A stretch of 64,000 nucleotides of DNA, from positions 1 through 64,000 of the forward strand of contig JALQYQ010000062.1 in the NCBI GenBank assembly GCA_023262855.1, given 5' to 3'. This document shows, piece by piece, positions 9,196 to 19,034 of this stretch. This DNA is from Crocinitomicaceae bacterium. Lineage in GTDB: Bacteria > Bacteroidota > Bacteroidia > Flavobacteriales_D > Crocinitomicaceae. The notes below the pieces were generated by a model. That model was not told the origin of the DNA. It saw nothing but the letters and a program-made list of their open reading frames with translations, and did no database searches. Both the position numbers and the translations under genes were made by a program. Numbering within the stretch: the first letter of the stretch is position 1; the number at the start of each line of letters is the position of its first letter.

Positions 9196-10881
9196 ATGAA
9201 AATTAGAGGTGCAGAAGCAGTGATGCGCTGCTTAGAAAAGGAAGGAGTTACAACCTTATTTGGTTATCCTGGCGGGGCAATTATGCCAATTTATGATGCC
9301 TTGTACGATTTTAAAGATACGATTCAACATGTATTGGTTCGACACGAACAGGGTGCAATTCATGCTGCGCAAGGTTTTGCGCGAACTTCAGGTAAAGTAG
9401 GTGTGTGCTTTGCAACTTCAGGACCTGGAGCAACGAATTTAATCACGGGATTGGCCGATGCAATGATTGATTCAACACCAGTCGTTTGTGTTACAGGACA
9501 AGTTGCTTCGCATTTATTGGGAACAGATGCTTTTCAGGAAACGGATGTGATTGGAATTTCAATGCCAGTAACCAAATGGAATATTCAGGTAACAAAAGCG
9601 GAAGATATTGCACCAGCCTTGGCAAAAGCATTTTACATCGCACGAACTGGTCGTCCAGGACCAGTTTTGGTGGATATCACAAAGGATGCACAATTTGGAA
9701 TGGTGGATTTTATTTACGAACCATGTGTTTCGATTCGTAGTTACAGCATCAAGCCAACGATCAATCAGGCATTAATTGAAGAAGCGGCAGAATTAATCAA
9801 CCAAGCAAAAAAGCCTTATTTATTGATAGGACAAGGAATCTTCTTGTCCAATGCGGAAAAAGAACTCTTGGCTTTTGCCGAAAAAAGTGGAATTCCAGTG
9901 GCTGCAACTTTGCTTGGATTGGGAGCGTTTCCAACCGTTCATGAACAATATGTTGGTTATTTAGGAATGCATGGAAATTATGCGCCGAACGTTTTGACCA
10001 ATGAATGCGATGTGTTAATTGCTGTTGGTATGCGCTTCGATGATCGTGTAACGGGTGATGTTTCACGTTATGCAAAACAAGCGAAAGTGATTCACATCGA
10101 CATCGATAAAGCTGAATTGAATAAAATTATTCCAGCCGAAGTTGCCATTCATGCAGATGCGAAAGAGGCTTTGCTTTTGTTAACGGAGGCTGTCCAACCA
10201 AGAACACATGGACAATGGTTACAGCAATTCAAAGATTTGGAAGCGGTTGAAGCAAATGAAATTGTTGAATCGGCGATTCATCCAGAAAGTGAAGAATTGA
10301 AAATGGCTGAAGTCGTGCACCAACTTTCTGAATTAACAGATGGAAAAGCAATTGTTGTGACGGATGTGGGACAACATCAAATGGTTACTGCGCGCTATTA
10401 CAAATACACAGGTCAGCGCAACAATGTAACCTCAGGAGGCTTGGGAACAATGGGTTTCGGTTTGCCAGCTGCTATTGGGGCAAAATTGGGAAATCCAAGT
10501 CAAACAGTTGTTGCTATTATTGGAGATGGTGGTTTCCAAATGACCTTGCAAGAATTGGGAACGATTTTACAGGCACAAGTCGATGTGAAAATTATGGTGT
10601 TAAACAATAACTTTTTAGGAATGGTGCGCCAATGGCAACAATTGTTCTTCGATCGTCGCTATTCGTTTACCGAAATTGTGAACCCAGATTTTTGCGCCAT
10701 TGCAAAAGCATTTTCGATTGAAACTTTAAAAATTACTGAACGCAATGAATTGCAAAATGGCTTAGAATCAATGCTTCAATCCAAAGGTGCATTTTTCTTG
10801 GAAGTAGTCGTTCAGCAAGAAGAAAATGTCTTCCCAATGATTGAAACAGGCGCTTCAGTTTCAGAAATCCGATTAAACTAA
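9196..10881 (+). CDS. ilvB: Acetolactate synthase, large (catalytic) subunit
   Basis: 561 residues of the ThDP enzyme family. It condenses pyruvate with pyruvate or 2-oxobutyrate to give acetolactate or acetohydroxybutyrate. The N-terminal domain has [15 protein letters not shown] and the catalytic glutamate at about E51 in [16 protein letters not shown]; the middle FAD/NAD-like domain spans roughly 190-320; the C-terminal domain has the ThDP-Mg motif GDGGFQMT...NNN (about 438-468). The directly following ilvN supplies the regulatory subunit, 4 bases downstream, so this is the biosynthetic form and not catabolic AlsS. Confidence 0.96.
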   Translation: MKIRGAEAVMRCLEKEGVTTLFGYPGGAIMPIYDALYDFKDTIQHVLVRHEQGAIHAAQGFARTSGKVGVCFATSGPGATNLITGLADAMIDSTPVVCVTGQVASHLLGTDAFQETDVIGISMPVTKWNIQVTKAEDIAPALAKAFYIARTGRPGPVLVDITKDAQFGMVDFIYEPCVSIRSYSIKPTINQALIEEAAELINQAKKPYLLIGQGIFLSNAEKELLAFAEKSGIPVAATLLGLGAFPTVHEQYVGYLGMHGNYAPNVLTNECDVLIAVGMRFDDRVTGDVSRYAKQAKVIHIDIDKAELNKIIPAEVAIHADAKEALLLLTEAVQPRTHGQWLQQFKDLEAVEANEIVESAIHPESEELKMAEVVHQLSELTDGKAIVVTDVGQHQMVTARYYKYTGQRNNVTSGGLGTMGFGLPAAIGAKLGNPSQTVVAIIGDGGFQMTLQELGTILQAQVDVKIMVLNNNFLGMVRQWQQLFFDRRYSFTEIVNPDFCAIAKAFSIETLKITERNELQNGLESMLQSKGAFFLEVVVQQEENVFPMIETGASVSEIRLN

Positions 10882-10885
10882 TAAC

Positions 10886-11404
10886 ATGGAAAAGATCTTT
10901 AATATATCAGTGTTCACTGAAAATCGAATAGGAATATTGAATCGAATCACGATCATTTTTACGCGTCGTCATTTGAACATTGAAAGCATCACGGCATCCG
11001 AGTCGGAAGTGAAAGGTGTTTACCGGTACACGATTGTTGTGAAAACGGACGAAGAACAAGTGAAAAAAGTGGTTGGACAAATTGAGAAGCAGGTGGAAGT
11101 GTTGAAAGCATTTTATCATGCCGATGAAGATGTTGTTCATCAAGAAATTGCCTTGTATAAAATCCCAACACAAGCATTTTTAAAAGGAGAAACAGAAAGT
11201 GTGATTCGCGAACACAACGCACGAATTTTAGCCGTTGAAGAGGCCTTCATCATCATTGAAAAAACAGGACAGCCGAAAGAATTGGATCAATTGTTTGAAG
11301 ATCTAGATCAGTTCGATGTGCTTGAATTTGTGCGCTCAGGACGCGTTGCAATCTCAAAACCAATGAAAACACTCAAAACATACTTACACGAATTAGAACA
11401 TTAA
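10886..11404 (+). CDS. ilvN: Acetolactate synthase, small (regulatory) subunit
   Basis: 172 residues. An N-terminal ACT domain ([31 protein letters not shown], roughly residues 4-75) would bind the feedback effector, usually valine. A C-terminal domain (about 85-160) includes [23 protein letters not shown] and stimulates the catalytic subunit. The length is normal for the full-size IlvN/IlvH type. It lies 4 bases after ilvB and 10 before ilvC. The symbol ilvN is used rather than ilvH only by convention, since there is a single set here. Confidence 0.95.
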   Translation: MEKIFNISVFTENRIGILNRITIIFTRRHLNIESITASESEVKGVYRYTIVVKTDEEQVKKVVGQIEKQVEVLKAFYHADEDVVHQEIALYKIPTQAFLKGETESVIREHNARILAVEEAFIIIEKTGQPKELDQLFEDLDQFDVLEFVRSGRVAISKPMKTLKTYLHELEH

Positions 11405-11414
11405 GAACTACAAA

Positions 11415-12884
11415 ATGAAAAATTACTTTAATAGCTTACCGTTTAGAAAACAAGTAGAACAATTGGGTAAATGCGATTTCCTACCAAAATCAGAATTTGA
11501 AAATGGCGTTAATGCTTTGTTGAACAAGAAAATTGTCATTGTTGGGTGTGGTGCTCAAGGATTGAATCAGGGATTGAACATGCGCGATTCTGGACTGGAC
11601 ATTTCATACGCATTGCGCAAAGAGGCCATCGAACAACAAAACACGTCCTATAAAAATGCCGTTCAAAATGGGTTTGTTGTTGGAACCTACCAACAATTGA
11701 TTCCAGAAGCCGATTTGGTATTGAATTTAACTCCTGACAAGCAACACACAAAAGTTGTTTCGAATATAATGCCACTCATGAAAAAAGGCGCGACCTTGTC
11801 CTATTCTCACGGGTTTAATATTGTGGAAGAAGGCATGCAAATCCGAGAAGATATCACCGTTATTATGGTTGCTCCAAAATGTCCAGGAACAGAAGTGCGT
11901 GAAGAATACAAACGTGGTTTTGGTGTTCCAACGTTGATCGCAGTTCATCCAGAAAATGATCCGCAAGGAAAAGGGTATGAGCAAGCGAAAGCGTATGCAG
12001 TTGCAACGGGTGGACACAAAGCAGGTGTTTTATTGTCCTCGTTTGTGGCGGAGGTGAAATCAGATTTGATGGGTGAACAAACGATGTTGTGCGGTTTATT
12101 GCAAACTGCTTCTGTTTTGTGTTTTGATAAAATGGTTGAAAACAGGGTGGAACCGACGTATGCGGCCCATTTGATTCAATATGGTTGGGAAGAAATTACA
12201 GAAGCATTGAAACAAGGTGGAATTACCCACATGATGGATCGCTTGTCAAATCCCGCTAAAATTGAAGCGTTTGAATTAGCTGTTGAACTGAAATTCATCC
12301 TTCGTCCACTGTTTACTAAACACATGGATGATATTTTAAGTGGCGAATTTGCAAATCGTATGATGAGCGATTGGGAAAAGGGTGATGCTGAATTGCTTGA
12401 ATGGCGAAGTCAAACAGGAGAAACAGCGTTTGAAAAAACAACCGCGAGCAATGAAAAATTCAAAGACCAACGCTACTTTGACCATGGAACTTTGTTGGTG
12501 GCGTTTGTAAAGGCAGGTGTTGAATTGGCTTATGAAACTATGACGAAATCAGGAATTAAAGCTGAATCAGCCTATTACGAATCCTTGCATGAAGTTCCGT
12601 TAATCGCCAATACCATCGCACGAAAAAAGTTGTTCGAAATGAATCGCATAATTTCTGACACAGCGGAATACGGTTGTTATTTATTCTACCATTCCTGTGT
12701 TCCCTTACTTGAAAATTTCATGGCGAAATGTCCAGATAATGTATTGGGAACAGAATTCTCCGCTTCAAATGAAGTAGACAATTTGGAATTAATTGCCGTC
12801 AACAAATCCATTCGATCGCATGAGATTGAACACGTGGGAGATTCTTTGCGCCAAGCAATGACCGATATGAAAACGCTCAAGTAA
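11415..12884 (+). CDS. ilvC: Ketol-acid reductoisomerase (class II, long form)
   Basis: 489 residues, the long E. coli-like class with a duplicated knotted C-terminal domain rather than the roughly 330-residue class I. The N-terminal Rossmann motif [22 protein letters not shown] binds NADPH; the basic residue in SYALRKEAI fits phosphate recognition. The catalytic Mg site is suggested by [20 protein letters not shown]. It converts acetolactate or acetohydroxybutyrate to the dihydroxy acids, feeding IlvD. The ilvA ATG begins one base after its TAA, so translation is probably coupled. Confidence 0.96.
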   Translation: MKNYFNSLPFRKQVEQLGKCDFLPKSEFENGVNALLNKKIVIVGCGAQGLNQGLNMRDSGLDISYALRKEAIEQQNTSYKNAVQNGFVVGTYQQLIPEADLVLNLTPDKQHTKVVSNIMPLMKKGATLSYSHGFNIVEEGMQIREDITVIMVAPKCPGTEVREEYKRGFGVPTLIAVHPENDPQGKGYEQAKAYAVATGGHKAGVLLSSFVAEVKSDLMGEQTMLCGLLQTASVLCFDKMVENRVEPTYAAHLIQYGWEEITEALKQGGITHMMDRLSNPAKIEAFELAVELKFILRPLFTKHMDDILSGEFANRMMSDWEKGDAELLEWRSQTGETAFEKTTASNEKFKDQRYFDHGTLLVAFVKAGVELAYETMTKSGIKAESAYYESLHEVPLIANTIARKKLFEMNRIISDTAEYGCYLFYHSCVPLLENFMAKCPDNVLGTEFSASNEVDNLELIAVNKSIRSHEIEHVGDSLRQAMTDMKTLK

Positions 12885-12885
12885 G

Positions 12886-14130
12886 ATGGAATTAGTTGAT
12901 CAAATCAATACGGCTTTCACAACACTTCAATCGGTTGTCACGGAAACTCCTTGTAGTTGGAACATGAACTTATCGGAACATTTAGGGGCAAAGATCTATT
13001 TAAAACGGGAAGATTTACAAGTGGTACGCTCCTACAAAATTCGAGGAGCGTACAATAAAATTCACTCATTGAATGGAACACAAAAATCGCAGGGAATTGT
13101 CTGCGCAAGTGCTGGAAATCACGCACAAGGCGTGGCCTATTCCTGTAATTTATTGCAGATCAATGGAACGATTTTCATGCCCACCACAACGCCAAAACAA
13201 AAAATCAAACAAGTTGAATTGTTTGGAAAAGGAAATGTGACTATCGTTTTAGCAGGCGATACCTTTGACGATGCATACAGGGAAGCAATCGTGTTTTGTG
13301 AAAAGAATAACAATGTTTTCGTTCACCCATTCGATGATGAGAAGGTGATTGCAGGACAAGGAACAATTGGGTTAGAATTATTAAAACAGGTGAAAGAACC
13401 AATCGATTATTTACTTCTTCCAATTGGCGGTGGCGGATTGGCAGCGGGTGTTTCAATGGTTTTTAAGCACTTGAGTCCAACTACTAAAATCATTGGAGTT
13501 GAACCAGCTGGAGCTGCTTCAATGAAAACGGCAATAGAAGCGGGTGAAAATTTGGGCTTAGAAGAAATCGACAAGTTTGTGGACGGTGCAGCGGTAAAAC
13601 GTGTGGGCGATTTAAATTTTCAACTTTGTCGCGATCGCTTGGATCGTGTCATCACAGTGGATGAAGGAAAAGTGTGTAGCACCATTCTGAAATTGTACAA
13701 CGAAGAAGCAATGGTGGTTGAGCCAGCTGGAGCTTTGAGTATCGCTGCTTTGGATCAGTTAAAGGATGAACTTCACGGAAAAACAGTCGTTTGTATTGTG
13801 AGTGGAAGCAACAACGATATTACGCGAACGGAAGAAATCAAGGAACGATCGCTGTTTTATGAAGGACTCAAACATTACTTCTTAATTCAATTTCCGCAAC
13901 GTCCAGGTGCCTTGAAAGATTTTGTGAGCAAAGTGTTGGGACCGTCAGACGATATTACGTTTTTCCAATTTTCGAAGAAGAATAACAGAGAAAGTGGTCC
14001 TGCAGTTGTTGGCTTGGAGTTAAAAAACAAAACAGATCTTGACGCAATTGTGCAGAACTTAGAACGTTTGCAATTTCATTTCGAGTACTTAAATCAAAAT
14101 CCGAGCTTGTTTACACAATTAATTGGTTGA
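12886..14130 (+). CDS. ilvA: Threonine dehydratase (deaminase)
   Basis: 414 residues. The PLP domain has the Schiff-base lysine in RSYKIRGAYNKI (about residue 48), the serine-rich loop SAGNHAQGVAYS, and the glycine loop PIGGGGLAAG. A single C-terminal regulatory ACT-like domain (about 325-410, HYFLIQFPQRPGALKDF) suggests allosteric control by isoleucine. It makes 2-oxobutyrate from threonine, the step specific to isoleucine. As the last gene of an operon behind an Ile-only leader peptide, it makes regulatory sense. Shorter than the two-domain E. coli enzyme (514), but normal for Bacteroidota. Confidence 0.95.
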   Translation: MELVDQINTAFTTLQSVVTETPCSWNMNLSEHLGAKIYLKREDLQVVRSYKIRGAYNKIHSLNGTQKSQGIVCASAGNHAQGVAYSCNLLQINGTIFMPTTTPKQKIKQVELFGKGNVTIVLAGDTFDDAYREAIVFCEKNNNVFVHPFDDEKVIAGQGTIGLELLKQVKEPIDYLLLPIGGGGLAAGVSMVFKHLSPTTKIIGVEPAGAASMKTAIEAGENLGLEEIDKFVDGAAVKRVGDLNFQLCRDRLDRVITVDEGKVCSTILKLYNEEAMVVEPAGALSIAALDQLKDELHGKTVVCIVSGSNNDITRTEEIKERSLFYEGLKHYFLIQFPQRPGALKDFVSKVLGPSDDITFFQFSKKNNRESGPAVVGLELKNKTDLDAIVQNLERLQFHFEYLNQNPSLFTQLIG

Positions 14131-14155
14131 ATTTCTCAACCATTAAAAGAAAACG

Positions 14156-14163
14156 TACGTTTG
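14156..14163 (+). promoter_or_regulatory. Candidate -7 element (TACGTTTG)
   Basis: An exact match to the Bacteroidota -7 consensus TAnnTTTG, 13 bases before the ATG at 14177. The only upstream TTG triplets lie 26-30 bases away, so the -33 part is weak. It would transcribe the exported protein separately from the ilv operon. Confidence 0.45.
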
Positions 14164-14176
14164 TAGAGTTAAAAGT

Positions 14177-15106
14177 ATGTTCATGAAATCAATTGCTCTA
14201 TTCGTTATTCTGCTGTTTTTCTCTGGGAAAATGGTTTTTGGTCAAACACCTAATTATTTGGCAGATGGTTCAAAATGGCGCATTAATTCAATGGGAATTT
14301 CGTTCACAACTCCCTGTTGGACGTATGGGAAATATGTAGTTGAAAGTGTTGGAGATTCTGTCATCGGTGGTTTAACCTACAAGCATTTAATTTATCATGG
14401 CGTAATGTCTGAAAATCCGATAAACCCTCAGCCTGGAGTGATTTGCAATCCTGATTACACGTTTTCTTATACCTATGGTTTTGTGAGACAAGCGGGTAAA
14501 AAAATCTATTCCTTTGATTTAATGAATTCAGTAGATACCTTGTTGTATGATTTTGATTTGCAAGTGGGAGATACTTTGCCGCTGACAATTATTAATTCAG
14601 ACACAGCAATAACGGTTACGGCAATTACCAATTTTCAAGTTGGAAATGAAACGCGCTCCATTTTTGATTTGAGTTTAAACTCTGGAGGTTCTGTGAAATT
14701 GATTGAAGGAATTGGTCATGACAAAGGTTTTTTAGGAACCATGCAGCCTTTTGAGTTTGCAGAAGTCGGTTTGATTTGTTACTCCAGAAATGACACGACG
14801 TATTATGATAATGGAATTGATGTTTGTGACCTGAATGTTGGTTTAAATGATATTCAATCACAGATTGAGGTAACCATTTTTCCTAATCCAACAGGAGATT
14901 ACATGACAATTACGTCAGCTCAAATGGGAGAAATAGAATCGTTTGAAGTGCTTGATTTATTGAGTGCAAAATGCAATGTTTCGATAGAAACTTCATCGAA
15001 TGACAAAGCCACTTTTAAACTTGAATCCTTAGCAAGTGGCAACTACATTCTGCAGTTTCATCAAAGAAATGGAGAAGTTTATCGCTTAAAAATCGTGAAA
15101 GAATAA
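14177..15106 (+). CDS. Exported protein of unknown function with T9SS type A sorting domain
   Basis: 309 residues. Signal peptide MFMKSIALFVILLFFSGKMVFG (a second Met at residue 3, 14183, could be the start). The middle (25-225) is beta-rich with no family I recognise. From about residue 230 comes a typical Por secretion tail: IEVTIFPNPTGDYMTI, FEVLDLLSAK, LESLASGNYILQF, ending RLKIVKE. Predicted cargo of the type IX system. It ends 3 bases before the stop of the convergent barrel-protein gene. Function unknown. Confidence 0.8.
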   Translation: MFMKSIALFVILLFFSGKMVFGQTPNYLADGSKWRINSMGISFTTPCWTYGKYVVESVGDSVIGGLTYKHLIYHGVMSENPINPQPGVICNPDYTFSYTYGFVRQAGKKIYSFDLMNSVDTLLYDFDLQVGDTLPLTIINSDTAITVTAITNFQVGNETRSIFDLSLNSGGSVKLIEGIGHDKGFLGTMQPFEFAEVGLICYSRNDTTYYDNGIDVCDLNVGLNDIQSQIEVTIFPNPTGDYMTITSAQMGEIESFEVLDLLSAKCNVSIETSSNDKATFKLESLASGNYILQFHQRNGEVYRLKIVKE

Positions 15107-15109
15107 AGT

Positions 15110-15427
15110 TTAGTTAATTAGCTTTTTTGCTTTTCTCCAGTTTAATAATTCAGTTCCTTCGATGCGAATTGCTTTGAGATTCGTAGAGAAATTGGCTGCT
15201 TCTTGCATCGCTTTTGCATGCGTTCCATTGCGGTAAAATGCCAATAAATCTGCTTCCGTTTCCCACAAAGTCATTGTGTACCAGGTTCTGAAACTCCAAT
15301 TGGGGGAAACTTTAAACGCTTTGCACTTGGACCTTTGTAATTCAGCAATAATTTTTCGATTGAAACCAAAAAAGGCCTTGAACTTTGTATACGATGATAA
15401 TTCGAGTTTGGTGATGGATACGATCAT
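15110..15427 (-). CDS. Small dimeric alpha/beta-barrel protein (DUF3291-like)
   Basis: 105 residues. FRTWYTMTLWETEADLLAFYRNGTHAKAMQEA resembles the DUF3291/monooxygenase-like ferredoxin-fold proteins, in which the W-E-x(5)-F-x(5)-H spacing is characteristic. I place it there by pattern only. No catalytic role is assignable; such folds include heme-degrading and quinone-oxidising enzymes. Its ATG overlaps the stop of the upstream exported protein by four bases (ATGA), so the two are translationally coupled. Confidence 0.6.
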   Translation of the reverse strand: MIVSITKLELSSYTKFKAFFGFNRKIIAELQRSKCKAFKVSPNWSFRTWYTMTLWETEADLLAFYRNGTHAKAMQEAANFSTNLKAIRIEGTELLNWRKAKKLIN

Positions 15428-16083
15428 TCGTGAATACAGATTTTTTGAAATGTTCGTCCTTGCTTCGATGAAACTTGAATGAAATAGATTCCTTCCTTTT
15501 CCAAGTGAAAGCTTGCTTTTCCATTTTTCAATTCAGTGCTATGAATTATTCTTCCGAATTGATCAATCACAACAATTGTTCCTTCATCATCAGCCGATTG
15601 TAGGTGAACGAATCCGGAAGATGGATTTGGGAAAATGTTCAACTGATTTCCTGAAAGTTCAGTTAACGAAGCAAGTTGGTCGCCATAGAGAAAACTGAAG
15701 GGTAATCCGCATAAAAAAGTTGAATCATTGGGGTCTTGGATCATCAGCATTCCAGTGAATAAGGTGTTTTGTGGCACTTGCGAAGCCGGAGTGAGGTTGA
15801 TATTGAAATAATTCCCACTTGTAAAACCTGCGTTGGCATCACTTGGCGTACTCAAAAATGACGGAACCATCATGTTGTTGACGAACGAAATGTATGGATT
15901 CGCATCAAGCAAGATGCTGAAAAATGGATAAACAATAAAATGCTCACTACTATTGTAAACCGTAATATTGAACGAGTTGGCATCAACGTAAACTGTATCA
16001 ACTGTCAACGAATCACAAACCGTTTGTGCTTGGCCAAAATGCACGCTCGATATCAAGCTCAAAATAAAAACAAACTTTTTCAT
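15424..16083 (-). CDS. Exported protein with T9SS type A sorting domain
   Basis: 219 residues starting at MKKFVFILSLISSVHFGQAQ; the frame extends 8 codons further (16107), but that would bury the signal peptide. Residues 20-140 are beta-rich and unrecognised, with a pair of cysteines (VCDSL and FLCGL). Residues from about 150 form a Por secretion tail (LNIFPNPSSGFVHLQS, VVIDQFGRIIHS, GIYFIQVSS). Expected to be exported by T9SS. It is the first gene of a two-gene unit with the small barrel protein, overlapping it by 4 bases. Confidence 0.8.
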   Translation of the reverse strand: MKKFVFILSLISSVHFGQAQTVCDSLTVDTVYVDANSFNITVYNSSEHFIVYPFFSILLDANPYISFVNNMMVPSFLSTPSDANAGFTSGNYFNINLTPASQVPQNTLFTGMLMIQDPNDSTFLCGLPFSFLYGDQLASLTELSGNQLNIFPNPSSGFVHLQSADDEGTIVVIDQFGRIIHSTELKNGKASFHLEKEGIYFIQVSSKQGRTFQKICIHE

Positions 16084-16181
16084 AGACCCTAAATTACTAA
16101 AATTCATTGATCATTAAATTTTCTAGAATTAACTGACCTTAACTGAGTTGATGCATTCAGGTCACTGCAATTATTGATTGA

Positions 16182-16206
16182 GGTCACTGAGCCTGTCGAA
16201 GTGCCG
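16182..16206 (-). repeat. Dispersed 'CTTCGACAGGCTCAGTG' repeat, copy 1
   Basis: On the minus strand it reads GCACTTCGACAGGCTCAGTGACC. Related copies lie at 48823-48872, 48992-49016 and 51951-51976. It is intergenic, between the HxlR gene and the exported protein. Confidence 0.6.
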
Positions 16207-16234
16207 AAATGTCTTCCAAGGTCAATTCAAACAA

Positions 16235-16609
16235 TTATTTCACACAGGTTCCTTCAACTTTACGCAAATGTTCAGGCATATGTTCTCGCGCCCATTGTGA
16301 CATACTGTCAATGATAGGAAACAAGGTCATTCCATAAGGAGTTATCGAATATTCAACTCTTGGAGGAATTTCAGCAAAAACAGTCCGTTCGATTATGCCA
16401 TCTATTTCCAATTCACGCAATTGATTCGTCAAGGTTTGCTTGCTGATGTCGTGCATATCCTTCAGCATTAAACTGTAGCGATTGCGACCTGTTCGAATCA
16501 TGCGTATGATACTCGGTTTCCATTTTCCACCAATTAGATTCATTGTAAATGAAACTGGACAATTGCCCGGCATAAAGTCTTTTGTCTTTCTAACTACCGC
16601 ATTTCCCAT
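16235..16609 (-). CDS. HxlR-family winged-helix transcriptional regulator
   Basis: 124 residues. The family's opening cysteine-containing stretch (NCPVSFTMNLIGGKWKPSIIRMI) is followed by the winged helix: LKDMHDISKQTLTNQLRELEIDGIIERTVF and PPRVEYSITPYGMTL. HxlR proteins are dimeric DNA-binding regulators that often respond to aldehydes or oxidants through the cysteine. It is divergent from a small barrel protein at 16737, with a 127-base shared promoter region, so control of that gene and itself is likely. I see no unambiguous operator palindrome. Confidence 0.9.
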   Translation of the reverse strand: MGNAVVRKTKDFMPGNCPVSFTMNLIGGKWKPSIIRMIRTGRNRYSLMLKDMHDISKQTLTNQLRELEIDGIIERTVFAEIPPRVEYSITPYGMTLFPIIDSMSQWAREHMPEHLRKVEGTCVK

Positions 16610-16736
16610 TGGTCTAAAATTTTAGGCTATAAACAATCTTAATTGACATTGACAACAAGTAGTCCAAGTTAGTAATTTCGTTTGAAACGGATAGCAATTA
16701 TCCCAAAAGCACTACGAATTAATAAAAGAACCAATC

Positions 16737-17009
16737 ATGAACAGAGTTTTAGCCATTTTGACAATCGACACAGAGAATTTACCAAGTAACTTTCAGGAAA
16801 TCATCCAACATGAAAGAGAAGTAGTAGCGGATTGGAAAGCAGAAGGATTTTTGGAACAATTGTATTTGCGTCCTACAAGAGATGGAGCAGTATTGATTTT
16901 TAAAGACTTGGATGAAGAGAAAGTGGAATTATTGATGACAAGACTTCCGCTGTATCAGTTGAAAAAGTCCTTGGAAATTTTACCATTGATTAAAGATTCA
17001 GCGATTTAA
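16737..17009 (+). CDS. Small MIase/YciI-like ferredoxin-fold protein
   Basis: 90 residues beginning MNRVLAILTIDTE. Pattern of a muconolactone-isomerase-like or YciI-related dimeric alpha/beta barrel: a first strand, a helix with EVVADWKAEGFLEQLYLRP, and a strand-helix with GAVLIFKDLDEEKVELLMTRLPL. Enzymatic function is not implied. Divergent from the HxlR regulator, which probably controls it; such pairs are often part of electrophile or oxidant responses (inference). Convergent with the YkgJ-like gene 4 bases downstream. Confidence 0.65.
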   Translation: MNRVLAILTIDTENLPSNFQEIIQHEREVVADWKAEGFLEQLYLRPTRDGAVLIFKDLDEEKVELLMTRLPLYQLKKSLEILPLIKDSAI

Positions 17010-17013
17010 ACGC

Positions 17014-17880
17014 TTACTCATGAGCGCCGTTTTCCTTCGCTACTTCAATCCACATTTCAGCTAATGCGTTTGAATCGGCTCCTAATGAACGGGCCAAGAA
17101 CAAGGCCATACGCATCATTAGAACAGCAGCTTCATGGAAATCGTTCATGCGCGACAAGCCATTGACATGCAATTGTGCGTGTTCCTGCAAAAGTTCGTTG
17201 TGCGCTTCGATAAAGGATTGAACATCCATTTTGTCGAGTGAAATTTGTGGTGTAATCAACGCCTCTTGCCATTCAATTGGCAGTAAGAGTGCAAGTTGTT
17301 CACCATTTAGCAATCCACTTTTGCGCCATTGTTTTAAGGTTGCTGTGTCTCCCGATTCCGACAAACCTGTTTCCAAAAGTAGGGTGAAAGCGATATCAGC
17401 CAAGTTTTGCATGATTTCCAAATAAGCATCTTGCGCCAATTCGAAATCGGCTGTTTCTTGTCCCTCTAAATAATCTGCTACGGTGATTTTTGGTAATTCA
17501 AGCACTTCTGAACAGCCATTCAAACAAGGAAAAGTCGTTCCTTGGAAAATGTATTCTGCTTTTTCATGTTGCACTTGTCGGCCCAAAGGAAACAAACGAC
17601 AAGCAAGCGGGCGCCCATTATGAACGCTGCAACCAAAGTTCTCAGTGTACAATCCGCAAGCTGCTTTTCCACGTTGATCTTTTTCACCATTGAACTGTAA
17701 AACACTGCCTCCTTGAATACAAAACGCTAAACGAAATTCAACTACTGATATGTTCTTCTCATGCGCCAAACGGGCCAATTCCCATGGATTCAACAATACT
17801 TGATTTCCATGACAACAGGTTCCTTTGCGTGAACACGTTAGCGGTAATGATTCGTTTAGACTGAGTTTTGTAACTTTCAT
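17014..17880 (-). CDS. YkgJ-family cysteine-cluster protein
   Basis: 288 residues. The N-terminal half has the CxxxCC-type metal-binding pattern: C16 and C22-C23 (TCSRKGTCCHG), then CGLYTENFGCSVHNGRPLACRLFPLG and FPCLNGC, as in the zinc/iron-chelating YkgJ family. The C-terminal half (150-288) is helical and not recognised. The family's role is unsettled; Fe-S or zinc binding is likely. It stands alone, convergent with the small barrel gene. The MKVTKLSLNE start at 17880 agrees with homologues as I know them. Confidence 0.8.
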   Translation of the reverse strand: MKVTKLSLNESLPLTCSRKGTCCHGNQVLLNPWELARLAHEKNISVVEFRLAFCIQGGSVLQFNGEKDQRGKAACGLYTENFGCSVHNGRPLACRLFPLGRQVQHEKAEYIFQGTTFPCLNGCSEVLELPKITVADYLEGQETADFELAQDAYLEIMQNLADIAFTLLLETGLSESGDTATLKQWRKSGLLNGEQLALLLPIEWQEALITPQISLDKMDVQSFIEAHNELLQEHAQLHVNGLSRMNDFHEAAVLMMRMALFLARSLGADSNALAEMWIEVAKENGAHE

Positions 17881-17963
17881 TTAAGCGTCAATTTAACTGA
17901 ATAGCGAAGGTAGGAATTGTGAAAACAAAACAAACAAGGTTTTAAATCTTACGAATTCATTTT

Positions 17964-18599
17964 CTACTTTTTAGTCGGATTTGTTTCGATCAAAGGACTT
18001 AAACCATTAATACTATCTATATAAGTCATTTCAAAATGTTGATTAAACCAATTTGCTTGTAACAGTTCATTTTTCAAACTGTCAACCTGAATTGGAATGG
18101 AATTTAAACCATTATAAATAGTATCAATTTTTAAGTTGGCAACAAAAAGTTGGTAATTCATTGGTTTTCCTGACTTATCGAATTGAATGTTCAGTCGTTT
18201 ACTTGGATAATCATACCCAAATTCAATTAAACTGTCTTGTTTAAAAGAAAAATACCGATTCCCAATTTCACGTCCGTTTACATAATCGGTAATATTAAAA
18301 TATTCCACTTTCTCTCCAATCGTACCGTATCTAAAAACGTAGGATTTAAATGTCTTGATAGTTGGGCCTTGATAAGGCTTTTTATGATAGAATTTAACAA
18401 TTGAATCATAGCTAGTACCTCCGCCAGAAGATAATGTTATTCCTAAAAATTCAGATGCTTTGTACCCATCTTTATGATCACCGTAATAGGTTGTTTCCAA
18501 TTTTCTATCAGGTAAGTAGCCATAGGTTTTTGAGAAATGATATTCCTTACAACTGCAAACTACATTGAACAAAAATGAAATAGCTATTATGTGCTTCAT
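17964..18599 (-). CDS. Putative lipoprotein of unknown function (possible last cassette gene)
   Basis: 211 residues; the N-terminus MKHIIAISFLFNVVCSCKEYH looks like a lipoprotein signal with a lipobox-like VVCSC. The rest is polar and beta-rich (SKTYGYLPDRK, GGGTSYDSIVKFYHKKPY) and I recognise no family. It begins one base after a sequence (18600-18612) that resembles the R' end of an attC site, so it may be the fourth cassette of the integron-like array described here; this is a weak inference. Confidence 0.6.
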   Translation of the reverse strand: MKHIIAISFLFNVVCSCKEYHFSKTYGYLPDRKLETTYYGDHKDGYKASEFLGITLSSGGGTSYDSIVKFYHKKPYQGPTIKTFKSYVFRYGTIGEKVEYFNITDYVNGREIGNRYFSFKQDSLIEFGYDYPSKRLNIQFDKSGKPMNYQLFVANLKIDTIYNGLNSIPIQVDSLKNELLQANWFNQHFEMTYIDSINGLSPLIETNPTKK

Positions 18600-18724
18600 C
18601 GATTAACTTTTTATCGAAGGTATTAGAAAAAAATCACCTGATACAATTGAATTAAGTAAGACAAAATTTCCAGTTGTGATATTCGCAAAAAACAAATGGT
18701 CTGATAAGCTTGAATCAACGTTAA
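18600..18724 (-). other. Possible degenerate attC site
   Basis: On the minus strand, GTTTAAC (an RYYYAAC core, overlapping the stop of the DUF1905 remnant) lies about 120 bases before AAAAAGTTAATC. The 1-base and 5-base spacers resemble the two good attC sites nearby, but the inner arms (GATTCAAG versus ATCGAAGG) match at only about five of seven positions. A decayed site is plausible, not proven. Confidence 0.3.
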
Positions 18725-19018
18725 ACCAAAAGCGTAATCTGAACCGATTGATTTACTTCAATTCCTTCCTTTTTGCGAATGGCAGTTTTCAAAGGAAGTA
18801 AATAACTGGAGCGTTTTGTGTCGAACCAAATAGCCGTTTCCCATTCGCTTGCACCAATTTTAGCAAGTACTTTTAAGCGTCCCAGCCTTCTTCTTGCCAT
18901 TTAAAATGCGCACGAATCTCTGTAGAAACTTCAACAGGAAGGTCACAAAATACCAACCACCAGGAGCAGCATGTTGCCATGTTAGCGCTGAAAATTCGTA
19001 TGGGATTTTGCTGAGCAT
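18721..19018 (-). pseudogene. DUF1905-family gene broken by two frameshifts
   Basis: Reading the minus strand from the ATG at 19018: MLSKIPYEFSALTWQHAAPGGWYFV, then a one-base loss near 18943 shifts to DLPVEVSTEIRAHFKWQEEGW. A second one-base loss in a G run near 18882 shifts again to RLKVLAKIGASEWETAIWF, ending ...NQSVQITLLV and TAA at 18721-18723. Joined, this is about 99 residues, the normal size of a DUF1905 protein, and includes the family's WGRLKV-like and WFD.KR..YLLPLK motifs. Both lesions are single-G losses in or beside G runs, so sequencing error must be considered. It sits directly after attC2 and would be the third cassette's gene. Confidence 0.75.
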
Positions 19019-19034
19019 TGGTTAAAAGTATTTA

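Noticed and set aside
14125-14141. Hairpin GGTTGA/TCAACC at the ilvA stop as a terminator
   Set aside because: No T run follows; the stem is only six pairs.
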